From NCBI GenBank assembly GCA_900546105.1, contig URBP01000081.1:1-9243 (forward strand): a stretch of 9,243 bases of DNA. Reading direction: 5' to 3'. Made by a program: the position numbers and the translations under genes. This document shows positions 1-5,642 of the stretch, piece by piece (positions within the stretch are counted from its first letter, which is position 1; each line of letters starts with the position of its first letter). Origin of the DNA: an uncultured Collinsella sp. GTDB taxonomy: Bacteria; Actinomycetota; Coriobacteriia; Coriobacteriales; Coriobacteriaceae. The notes under the pieces are model-generated. The model had not been told where the DNA came from. It searched no databases and worked only from the letters and a program-made list of their open reading frames with translations.

Positions 1-165
1 TGCCCCTACAGGTGAGCGATACTCTACGCCTTGCGGCACCCCGTCGCCCACGGAGGTTAAACGTGCACGTAAGCCGTACTCTGAAAGCCGCGGCTTCCGG
101 CAAGTAGTTTTTACCACGAAAACTCGCCTTAGATGCGTGTAGCTCTCAAAATAACACTCGCCGAG
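1..165. repeat. Module right-end repeat, copy 1 (leader of an off-window toxin-like gene)
   Basis: Nearly the same sequence recurs at about 8258-8425, offset 8257; the first 105 bases differ at only a few positions. In the second copy this DNA is the 5' leader and promoter region of a minus-strand ToxN/AbiQ-like gene, so the coding part of a related gene probably lies just left of the window. The minus-strand hairpin seen at 8269-8308 is kept here at 12-51 with one changed base in the stem (GTGAGCGA facing TCGCCCAC). The palindrome AAGCCGCGGCTT is also kept. Similarity fades after about 155-165, where both copies still share ATAACACTCGC. I read it as the right end of a preceding module of the same family as the one ending at 8540. 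Confidence 0.8.
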
Positions 166-425
166 CCGTTACTTAACCGCCGACCTCGCTTGATGCAGAA
201 GACATTGGGGCAACGATAATGCGGATGAGTGCCGTGGATTCAAGTGGGCCTCGTGCCGTCCTTTCTGCGTTCATGCGCCCGTCTTCATTGCCTGAACTAA
301 ATTCCCCAAATAGAGCGTTATGGAGCGCATCGCGGCGTTACATGAAGAAGCCCCAGATAGCCAATTCTACCTGGGGCTTCATTGCTATTCACTACCTTTT
401 GTGACGTGCCGTTTTAGACCCTCGG
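166..425. other. Non-coding tail of preceding module
   Basis: No convincing gene is seen. Short open frames on both strands lack ribosome binding sites and family resemblance. A minus-strand stretch around 180-320 stays open for about 45 codons but I do not recognise it. The only clear structure is the hairpin at 347-380. Confidence 0.4.
347..380. terminator. Strong hairpin, possible terminator
   Basis: GAAGCCCCAG at 347-356 is the exact reverse complement of CTGGGGCTTC at 371-380. A further TAG/CTA pairing closes a 6-base loop. The stem is strong, but neither side has a real T-run (ATTGCTATTC follows on the plus strand), so intrinsic termination is uncertain. It lies 46 bases before the attachment-like motif at 426, as other strong inverted repeats do before the motifs at 5174 and 8540. 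Confidence 0.45.
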
Positions 426-443
426 CTACTCCCACTCGATGGC
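426..443. other. Attachment-site-like core, copy 1 (guaA 3'-end-like)
   Basis: CTACTCCCACTCGATGGC recurs identically at 5174-5191 and with three differences at 8540-8557. Read on the minus strand it is GCC ATC GAG TGG GAG TAG, Ala-Ile-Glu-Trp-Glu-stop. GMP synthetases typically end in IEWE, and the guaA 3' end is a known insertion site for integrative elements. No intact guaA is present here. Assignment as an att core is an inference from the repetition, the position at the start of the duplicated block, and this coding match. Confidence 0.5.
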
Positions 444-553
444 GTCGGTTCTGCCGTCCCGTCATTCCAGTTACACCCAGTTTTCGGCATCGACACGGAA
501 CGCGTGCCGCCGAATGACGCGATGTCGCGTTTCGTCGGCTTCGGGGACAAAAG

Positions 554-615
554 TTGGGACAACCTCAAAAAACTTTTTTCAAACTCAGGGCTTTGAGTTT
601 TTATTTTTGTCCCAA
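554..615. terminator. 62-nt hairpin with internal terminator, copy 1
   Basis: Outer arms TTGGGACAA (554-562) and TTGTCCCAA (607-615) are exact complements. Inside them AAACTCA (581-587) pairs with TGAGTTT (594-600) and is followed by a T-rich tract. A competing outer pairing, GGGACAAAA (544-552) with TTTTGTCCC (605-613), is also perfect. The inner hairpin plus T-run fits an intrinsic terminator on the plus strand. Copy 2 at 5302-5362 keeps all arms while the loop and A-run differ. Confidence 0.5.
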
Positions 616-950
616 GGGGCACGGAGAGCCGCCTTTGGAGGCTCGATATCGCCGAAAACGCCCGTTTTGAAACTCAACCGCCTTTGAGCCTGCAAGCCAC
701 CAGCTTCAACAGTAAGTGAGTCGACGCGGGTGGCTTACGAGCCGTTCACAAAACCGCAGGCCACAGGTCTTTGTCAACGATAAGCAAAGTGAATAGTCTC
801 AGGTGGCTTGCCCATGAGTTGGCGTAAGCCTGTTTAGCAAAAGGCTAATCGGACACGACAGGCCGCCCGCATGGCGACGGCGTTTCCCGTGCGGGCACAA
901 ACAGCCCTGCGTGCCCTGTCGCGCGATATCCCAATGCGACGTTCAGAACC

Positions 951-1128
951 CTACCCGCCAAGCAGCCACCTCGCGAAATTCAGCACGAGCACGCCCTCCC
1001 GGGTATGGGGCTCATGCCTCGTGCGAGTGATGAGAATCTTCGGGAATGCATCCCCGATGGATAGAATCGGCGCAATCTCCCTCTCGAGCGTCGAATCGGC
1101 GCCGATATCGTCGCTCACATACACTCTC
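951..1128 (-). pseudogene. Remnant of AAA ATPase with DUF4143 C-terminus
   Basis: The minus strand encodes about 59 residues ending in ARWLLGG-stop and containing YVSDDIGADSTLEREIAPI, then a pattern like SIGDAFPKILITRTRHE. This resembles the C-terminal end of the ATP-binding AAA proteins with a DUF4143 domain, which finish with a leader-residue run, YPK-like motif and DWLLG tail. The ATPase domain (Walker A and B) is missing upstream. The frame runs into unrelated sequence near 1130-1220, so this is a fragment of a roughly 400-residue protein. Family assignment rests on recall of the C-terminal pattern. It is debris and not expected to be functional. Confidence 0.5.
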
Positions 1129-1242
1129 CTTCCCGGTTTCGAAACCTGGAAGGCAGTATGCGCAAGGATGCGTCGAGGTGCGATCCCAGTCGTACCATGC
1201 CAGCAGAGATGTCGAGGCACATTCGTTCATGCTGCAATGCGG

Positions 1243-1361
1243 GCATCGGAGATGAAAAAAGCCCGTCGGGTAGTCATGGGCGTGCGGGAGCCCGCATCAG
1301 TAACCTGCCTCCTCGGTTGTCCCTTCTTTGCATGGTCGTCTACATAAAGGAGGAACCAGCC
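1243..1361 (+). ncRNA. yjdF-type riboswitch, duplicate copy
   Basis: About 88 percent alike to the leader of yjdF at 7017-7137 over some 130 bases. It keeps CCCGTCGGGTAGTC, GGGCGTGCGGGAG, CCGCATCAGTAACCTGCCTCC and the AAGGAGGAACC ribosome binding site. The site lies 8 bases before an ATG at 1362. The anti-Shine-Dalgarno run is CCTCCTC here. The upstream -10 element is altered: TGCTACAAT in the other copy is TGCTGCAAT here. The gene behind it has lost its yjdF body, so the switch may now control nothing or a short unrelated peptide. Confidence 0.65.
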
Positions 1362-1643
1362 ATGCAGATCAGCATGCTTGCCCTTCTTGGGTCACGGACC
1401 GGGGAGGCGAGGGCCTCCGTCGGGACCGCCCCGAGCAACCGGCATATCCAAGGAATGACAAGGCTCGATCGCTGTGCTGGTCAGGATGCCGAAGCGGGCC
1501 GTCCGCCAATCGGAATGCGGGTCAGGATGCTGCAACGTGATTCCAGCTGCAGGATACGGCTCCTTTGCGGTTGCCGCAAAACCTGCTGGCACCATTCTTA
1601 CTATCCGAATGATGTACGCATCCCTTGGGATCGTTTCGCCTGA
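1362..1643 (+). pseudogene. Broken yjdF-like reading frame behind riboswitch
   Basis: The ATG at 1362 has a good ribosome binding site and starts MQIS exactly as intact yjdF at 7138, then the sequence diverges. The 93-residue frame has a short echo of the YjdF pattern (GTAPSNRHIQ compared with GAEPSNEEIL in YjdF) but lacks the VYHDGQFWVG start and the basic tail ending in KHRG. A 10-base direct repeat, GTCAGGATGC, sits inside it. I read it as a deletion or recombination scar of a yjdF gene. It could also be a short new peptide translated under riboswitch control. Confidence 0.45.
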
Positions 1644-1698
1644 CCAGGGCCATCTTCAGCGCCTCATCGGCCAGCTCGGCAGGCGCCTCTTCCACGCG
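1594..1698 (-). mobile_element. Fragment of IS3-family transposase (OrfB)
   Basis: The minus strand encodes AELADEALKMALVRRND followed by PKGCVHHSD. This is the integrase-core segment of IS3-family OrfB proteins, where the sequence typically runs ADEALKMAL..R.PP.G.(V/I)HHSD(R/H)GSQY. The second catalytic Asp is the D of HHSD. The following GSQY block and the rest of the core are absent, and the N-terminal side is lost. No inverted-repeat ends are recognised. It is a relic lying about 90 bases upstream of the promoter of the macrolide-resistance unit, which suggests past insertion or deletion at this junction. Confidence 0.65.
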
Positions 1699-1757
1699 TA
1701 ATAGCCCTGGCGGGTCACCTACGCAACCAAAGATACAAAAGGGATCGAATGGCCAGA

Positions 1758-1787
1758 AAGGATTGTCCTTGCCGACAGGCAATCCTT
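1758..1787. repeat. Inverted repeat abutting the -35 box
   Basis: AAGGATTG (1758-1765) and CAATCCTT (1780-1787) are exact reverse complements separated by 14 bases. The right arm shares its last two bases with the TTGACA element at 1786. It could be an operator or the remains of a terminator from upstream DNA. No binding protein is suggested by the window. Confidence 0.35.
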
Positions 1788-1815
1788 GACAAACGAGCTT
1801 CAGCCTCCTTAAAAT
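1786..1815 (+). promoter_or_regulatory. Promoter of the mef/msr(D)-like unit
   Basis: A perfect TTGACA (1786-1791) is followed after 18 bases by TAAAAT (1810-1815), one base from the consensus -10. Transcription would begin near 1822, leaving a leader of about 130 bases before the efflux gene. Confidence 0.7.
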
Positions 1816-1855
1816 TGCGTGGTTTGCCGAACTGAGTCAGCGAAGGAGGGGTGTC

Positions 1856-1891
1856 GTGGTTGGTCTTTTCCGCACGTGGATGAGCGCCTAA
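1856..1891 (+). CDS. Candidate leader peptide of macrolide-inducible unit
   Basis: AAGGAGG at 1843-1849 lies six bases before GTG 1856, which opens an 11-codon frame MVGLFRTWMSA ending in TAA. It is the best ribosome binding site in the leader, far better than that of the efflux gene. mef(E)/mel and msr(D) units are controlled by translation of short leader peptides on which macrolide-bound ribosomes stall. This peptide resembles none of the known leaders I can recall (for example MTASMRLR), so stalling is an inference. Its stop codon falls at the edge of the stem at 1883-1902, as expected if ribosome position decides RNA folding. A second GTG at 1851 is too close to the binding site. Confidence 0.5.
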   Translation: MVGLFRTWMSA

Positions 1892-1923
1892 AAAGCGGCG
1901 CTGTTATGGCGTCGCGCTGTTTT
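1883..1923 (+). promoter_or_regulatory. Attenuator-like alternative stems
   Basis: AGCGCC (1883-1888), the last codons of the leader peptide, pairs perfectly with GGCGCT (1897-1902). The segment 1894-1901 can instead pair imperfectly with 1909-1918, a stem followed by TGTTTTG. The two folds are mutually exclusive, as in transcription attenuation of mef/msr(D) units. The downstream stem has bulges and the T-run is short, so its efficiency is uncertain. Confidence 0.4.
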
Positions 1924-1951
1924 GCACGCCATTCCACGATTGGACATAACC

Positions 1952-3136
1952 ATGATGTTTGAAACCTCTCGGCGCAGGTCTGTTTCGCTGTGCCATTCAT
2001 GGCAATTTAAGATTTGTTTCGTATGGGGCGGGGAGCTCGTGTCGACATTGACGAGCTCAATTCTCCAAATGGGTCTCATTTGGCATATCGCCCTCACGAC
2101 AGGATCATCTTCCCTCCTCTCCCTGGCATCGTTAGCAGGCTTTCTGCCGATTGCTTTGTTCGGAGTCCTTGCGGGCGCCGTTGTCGACAGACTGCCTTTG
2201 AAACGTGTTCTCATCGGCGCCGACCTCTTCGTTGCCGCGGTGGGCGCCGCCTTGGCGATTGCCTCGTTGGCCGGCAGCTTACCTGCGTGGTCAATACTCA
2301 TCGCCCTGTTTCTCCGCGCAGCTGGCACTTCGTTCTACACGCCGGCCTCCCAATCCCTCACGCCCCATCTCGCCCCGCCAGAGCATCTCGTTCGCCTATC
2401 GGGAGTGATGCAAGCGATTCAGTCCGCCGGATACATTCTTGGCGCCGCGCTCGCGGCAGTGATTTATCCTGTGGCGGGCCTTACCGCCATGATTGCCCTC
2501 GACGTGCTGGGGGCGCTTTTCGCTTCTCTAGCTGTCCTCGCCGCTCAGATAGACGCAGGAGGACTCGACGAAGCCGACCGCAGCTCGTCCTTTTCCAATA
2601 AAGTTCGAGAACTTTTCTCTGAGATTTCGGACGGCTACAAGCTGATCAGGGGATACAGGGGGCTGTTCGCCATTCTTTGGTGCGGGTTCGTCTTCGCTTT
2701 CGCGTTCTCCCCACTCGCGGCATTGTTCCCAATAATGACCTTGGGACATTTTGGCGGTAGCACGGGGGATGCTGCTTTGGTGGAGGTCCTTTTCTCCGCA
2801 GGCATGCTGGCTGGGTCCGGCATTTTGGCGGCCACGGGAGGGTTCCGCAATAGGTCGCTCACCATGGTCGCCGCAATCGCCGGCTTCGGCGTCGTCGCAA
2901 TCGCATCCGGATTGCTCGGCCCGTCGCTGTTCGCCGCTTTCCTACCGGCGAGCTTTCTTATGGGCGCATGCTCCCCGCTGTACGCGGGAACCCAGACTGC
3001 CCTTATGCAGGAGCAGATACCTCCTGAGTACCTAGGCCGCGTTTTTGGTCTCTATGGAACCATTATGGCGTGGGCCATGCCCATGGGCCTCGCAGCCCCC
3101 TCCGTTTTTGCGCACCTGCTCGGAGCTCCGTTGTGA
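1952..3136 (+). CDS. Mef-type macrolide efflux MFS transporter, C-terminally truncated
   Basis: This is an inner-membrane proton-driven drug exporter of the major facilitator superfamily, closest in my recall to Mef(A)/Mef(E). Matching segments include W-x-F-K-x-x-x-V-W-G near residues 17-26, TSSILQM at 34-40, LASLAGFLPIALFG at 58-71, the motif-A-like GVLAGAVVDR at 71-80, FLRAAGTSFYTPA at 120-132, and YLGRVFGLYGTIMAWAMPMG at 360-379. The ATG at 1952 is chosen because it puts the conserved start close to the Mef N-terminus. The ribosome binding site (TTGGA) is weak, and the TTG at 1922 has none. The 394 residues end at TGA 3134-3136, exactly where Mef has Trp at the start of its last membrane helix. 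The same frame continues for 33 more codons to TAG 3236. As written, transmembrane helix 12 is missing. Function may be lost, retained in part, or rescued by read-through. msr(D) follows, and MsrD alone is known to confer macrolide resistance. Confidence 0.85.
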   Translation: MMFETSRRRSVSLCHSWQFKICFVWGGELVSTLTSSILQMGLIWHIALTTGSSSLLSLASLAGFLPIALFGVLAGAVVDRLPLKRVLIGADLFVAAVGAALAIASLAGSLPAWSILIALFLRAAGTSFYTPASQSLTPHLAPPEHLVRLSGVMQAIQSAGYILGAALAAVIYPVAGLTAMIALDVLGALFASLAVLAAQIDAGGLDEADRSSSFSNKVRELFSEISDGYKLIRGYRGLFAILWCGFVFAFAFSPLAALFPIMTLGHFGGSTGDAALVEVLFSAGMLAGSGILAATGGFRNRSLTMVAAIAGFGVVAIASGLLGPSLFAAFLPASFLMGACSPLYAGTQTALMQEQIPPEYLGRVFGLYGTIMAWAMPMGLAAPSVFAHLLGAPL

Positions 3137-3238
3137 TCCGTCGGTTCTGGAGCGACCATGACACTGCTTGCGTTGGCGATGCTTCTCGCTCCAAGCGTCC
3201 GAAACGTGGGGAAAAAAGATTCCGGGCAGATTCAATAG
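3137..3238 (+). pseudogene. In-frame continuation of the Mef-like gene after TGA
   Basis: After TGA 3134-3136 the same frame runs 33 codons to TAG 3236-3238 and reads SVGSGATMTLLALAMLLAP followed by a polar basic tail. Laid without gaps on the Mef C-terminus (IGVNHWFLLSGILIIGIAIV), the stop falls on Trp and the shared Ser-Gly aligns. A hydrophobic helix and charged tail follow, as in Mef. This supports a recent TGG to TGA change and not an old truncation. Confidence 0.65.
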
Positions 3239-3498
3239 CCCAAGCATTCGAAAAAAGAGGCGGCAGCCATCGGTTCGCGCGTCAGCCTTCAAGCCCTTGC
3301 GACGACGAGGTATTGCGCCGACATCCCACATCGCGCTCCTTATTCGCCGCCAACTATCATTTTCGGATTTGCCGGCTTGCGCAAGGCCAAAACGCTCACG
3401 CCGGCAATCGGGCAAAGGCGAAAAATCGACGTGAACGATTCTTTATTGGCATGGCTGCGCTTCCAGAAAACGACAATACACAAAAGGTGGTTCAACTT
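3239..3498 (+). other. Intergenic region between mef-like and msr(D)-like genes
   Basis: It holds a perfect 8-bp inverted repeat, TTGCCGGC (3369-3376) and GCCGGCAA (3400-3407), which could fold in the mRNA. A 26-codon frame from GTG 3431 to TAG 3509-3511 overlaps the start of the next gene. Its possible binding site AAAGGCG lies ten bases upstream. msr(D) is known to have its own stalling leader peptide in streptococci, so this region may carry a second control step, but no motif proves it. Confidence 0.35.
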
Positions 3499-4968
3499 AT
3501 GGAACTCATAGTCAAAGCTAAAGACATCTTTTTGGAATATGCCGGCCGCGATATTCTGGACATCGAAGAATTGGAAATCTACCCCTACGATCGCATCGGC
3601 TTGGTAGGAGACAACGGTGCAGGCAAAACCAGCCTGCTAAAAATCCTGAGCGGCAATCTAACCATTGCGGACGCCGACGTCAGGCGCTTCGGCAGCATTG
3701 CCCTCATCGGCCAGCTCGACGAACTCGACCTTGATGCGGCTCAGGACAACGGCGAGATGCTCTCCCGTCTCAACGTCGCCGAAGTGGCGCAGGAGACGAT
3801 GAGCGGCGGGGAGGAAACACGCGCCAAGATTGCCTCTGCGCTCTCCCAGCATGCAAGCGCGATCTTCGCCGACGAGCCTACGAGCCACCTCGACCAAGAC
3901 GGCATCCGCCTTCTCGTCGGACAGCTCAAGGCATTTGATGGGGCCCTGCTCATCGTGAGCCATGACCGTCATTTTCTCGACCAGGTGGTAGACAAGATCT
4001 GGGAGCTCAAAGACGGCGGTATTTCCGAATTCTGGGGTGACTACTCCGACTATCTGCGACAGAAAGAAGAAGAGCGCAAAGCTCAGGCGACTCGATACGA
4101 AGAGGCGATGCGCGAGCGCGATCGCCTCGAAGCCGCCATCGAAAAACAGCGGAAAAAAGCACGGCAGGTCGACGCCAAGCGGAAGGGTGCGAAAAAAAGC
4201 AACGAGTATGCAGGTCGCTTGGGGCATCAGAAAACAACCGGCACCAAGCAGAAGAAAATGCATCAGGCAGCTAAGAACATGGAGAAGCGCCTCGAAGCGC
4301 TCGAAGGGATCGAGGCCCCAGATAGCATTCGCGCCGTGCGCTTCCGCCAGAGCAAGGCCCTGGAACTGCACAGCAAATTTCCCATCTCGGCAGATGATTT
4401 CAGCTTGAGCTTCGGCAACTGCGTGCTCTATGACCACGCGAAATTCGAGATACCGCTCGGTGCCAAAGTGGCCATCACCGGTGGCAACGGCACAGGAAAG
4501 ACCAGCCTGCTGAAGGCAATCGTTCGACGCGCCGACGGTATCAACATCTCTCCCAAAGCAGAGATCGGCTACTTCGAACAGACAGGTTACAAGTTCGACG
4601 CCCGCCAGTCTGTGATCTCGTTCATGCAGAATGGTTGCGAGTACAGCATGACCGAAATTCGAGGCATCCTCGCCTCTATGGGAATCGGACCGCGCGACCT
4701 GACAAAGGACGTTGGCGTTCTCTCGGGAGGCGAAGTCATCAAGCTGCTACTCGCGAAGATGCTGCTGGGCAGATACAACATCTTGCTCATGGACGAGCCT
4801 GGAAATTACCTGGACATCAAGAGCGCCGAAGCCCTCGAGCAGATGATGAGCGCCTATGCCGGAACGATAGTGTTCGTCTCCCACGATAAGAGGCTGGTCG
4901 AGAACGTCGCAGACATTGTCTACGAAATAAAGGACACCAAGCTAGTCAAAATCTTTCAGCGCGAATAG
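3499..4968 (+). CDS. msr(D): Msr(D)-type ABC-F ribosomal protection protein
   Basis: A 489-residue cytoplasmic ABC-F protein. Such proteins have two ATPase domains and no membrane part; they enter the ribosomal E site and displace macrolides and ketolides. Domain 1 has Walker A GDNGAGKTS (37-45), signature MSGGE (101-105), Walker B with DEPTSHLD (125-132) and switch His155. A charged Lys/Arg/Glu linker (about 185-290) is the antibiotic-resistance domain. Domain 2 has GGNGTGKTS (328-336), LSGGE (408-412), MDEPGNYLD (431-439) and His462. Start and end match Msr(D)/Mel in my recall: MELI-KAKDI, IPLGAKVA-TGGNG, GRYNIL-MDEP, and 487 residues in Msr(D). The ATG at 3499 has AGGTGG eight bases upstream; the in-frame ATG at 3451 lacks a site and family match. 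Both catalytic Glu residues are present. DEPGN in domain 2 replaces the usual DEP(S/T)N. It follows the efflux gene in the mef-msr(D) order. Divergence suggests a distinct lineage. Confidence 0.92.
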   Translation: MELIVKAKDIFLEYAGRDILDIEELEIYPYDRIGLVGDNGAGKTSLLKILSGNLTIADADVRRFGSIALIGQLDELDLDAAQDNGEMLSRLNVAEVAQETMSGGEETRAKIASALSQHASAIFADEPTSHLDQDGIRLLVGQLKAFDGALLIVSHDRHFLDQVVDKIWELKDGGISEFWGDYSDYLRQKEEERKAQATRYEEAMRERDRLEAAIEKQRKKARQVDAKRKGAKKSNEYAGRLGHQKTTGTKQKKMHQAAKNMEKRLEALEGIEAPDSIRAVRFRQSKALELHSKFPISADDFSLSFGNCVLYDHAKFEIPLGAKVAITGGNGTGKTSLLKAIVRRADGINISPKAEIGYFEQTGYKFDARQSVISFMQNGCEYSMTEIRGILASMGIGPRDLTKDVGVLSGGEVIKLLLAKMLLGRYNILLMDEPGNYLDIKSAEALEQMMSAYAGTIVFVSHDKRLVENVADIVYEIKDTKLVKIFQRE

Positions 4969-4997
4969 CCCTAAATGAGCAGGAAATAATCCCCGAA

Positions 4998-5084
4998 CGG
5001 AGACAAGGGAGTAAAACGGCAAAGAAAGAGCCTACGTCCCAACGCAGGGAACGGAGGGTCTTTAATCGCTTTTACTCATCTCCG
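4998..5084. terminator. Nested long palindrome downstream of msr(D)
   Basis: Four sets of arms nest in order: CGGAGA (4998-5003) with TCTCCG (5079-5084), GAGTAAAA (5009-5016) with TTTTACTC (5070-5077), AAAGA with TCTTT (5059-5063), and CGTCCC (5035-5040) with GGGAaCG (5047-5053). Small bulges separate them. The whole 87 bases can fold into one long rod. It lies 30 bases behind msr(D) and is the likely transcript end, although no T-run follows the outer arm. It could equally protect the 3' end of the mRNA. Confidence 0.5.
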
Positions 5085-5173
5085 TCGCTGGTGGCTTTGT
5101 CATGACTCTCGTACGAAACGAAACTCAGCGGCATAGTGCGGCACTCAAAATCGCAGGTCAGAACCCTGTCGTC

Positions 5174-5191
5174 CTACTCCCACTCGATGGC
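5174..5191. other. Attachment-site-like core, copy 2 (guaA 3'-end-like)
   Basis: Identical to the 18 bases at 426-443. It starts the second copy of the left-end repeat, 4748 bases after the first. On the minus strand it reads AIEWE-stop, and an in-frame TGA lies 8 codons upstream of it, so no gene body is attached. Confidence 0.5.
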
Positions 5192-5575
5192 TTTGGTTCT
5201 GTCGTCCCGTCATTCCAGTTGCATCCAGTTTTCGGCATCGACATGGAACGCGTGCCGCCGAATGCCGCGATGTCGCGTTTCGTCGGCTTCGGGGACAAAA
5301 GTTGGGACAACCTCAAAAACTTTTTCCAAACTCAGGGCATTGAGTTTTTGTTTTTGTCCCAAAGGAGCTTCCGGCCGTGATTCGGGTGCCCGATTGGGCG
5401 GAATCGCCCGTTTCTGAAACTCAACCGCAGCATCACGCGCAAGCCACTCGCAACAACTGCAAATGATTGGTCGCGGGCGGCTTCCAACGCGATTCCAAAG
5501 CCGCAGGTCAGGCGACTGCGCTGCTGACAGGGAAAGGGAGTCGTATCAGGCGGCTTGCCCATGAGTCGACGATGA
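5174..5575. repeat. Module left-end repeat, copy 2
   Basis: Second copy of the block at 426-826, about 93 percent alike over its first 190 bases and patchier after that. It includes the hairpin arms TTGGGACAA (5302-5310), AAACTCA (5328-5334), TGAGTTT (5341-5347) and TTGTCCCAA (5354-5362), with a T-rich run. The octamer GGCGGCTT occurs at 5476 and 5549, the same distances from the core as GGTGGCTT in copy 1. It ends shortly before the abi gene, so it also forms the upstream region of that gene. Confidence 0.8.
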
Positions 5576-5615
5576 GGCCTCCATCGAATGTCGAGAACAT
5601 GCTGGTAAAATAGGC

Positions 5616-5621
5616 AATACT
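5616..5621 (+). promoter_or_regulatory. Possible extended -10 promoter of abi
   Basis: TGGTAAAAT (5613-5621) is an extended -10 element. No good -35 box is seen at the proper distance. It lies 21 bases before the start codon, so the transcript leader would be very short. Confidence 0.3.
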
Positions 5622-5642
5622 TTTTATGACAGGAGACCGAGC

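Larger units (their letters stand above)
426..826. repeat. Module left-end repeat, copy 1
   Basis: This matches 5174-5575. The first 190 bases differ at roughly a dozen positions. Beyond about 620 the match is patchy, but blocks persist: GAAACTCAACCGC, GCAAGCCAC, CGCGGG(T/C)GGCTT, CCGCAGG and GGCTTGCCCATGAGT. Open frames across it are not kept between copies: one copy has an extra A in an A-run, and base changes are not concentrated at third codon positions. It is therefore best read as a non-coding element end with DNA-level or RNA-level function. Confidence 0.8.

Noticed and set aside
60..107. Short peptide from GTG 62 behind GGAGG in the right-end repeat
   Set aside because: In the second copy the GTG is GTA, so the frame is not conserved.
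392..622. Minus-strand frame within the left-end repeat
   Set aside because: The frame is broken in the second copy by an A-run length change and stop codons, so the repeat is not coding for it.
871..1347. 158-codon open frame on the plus strand
   Set aside because: It runs antisense to the DUF4143 fragment and through the riboswitch, and lacks a binding site.
3070..3498. Extension of the msr(D) frame upstream to 3070 (632 codons)
   Set aside because: The added part overlaps the efflux gene in another frame, has no protein-like pattern, and the ATG at 3499 has a good ribosome binding site and matches the Msr(D) start.
3658..4437. Long open frame of 259 codons on the minus strand
   Set aside because: It is antisense to msr(D), whose full motif set is present on the plus strand. 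The antisense product is a composition artefact with no family resemblance.
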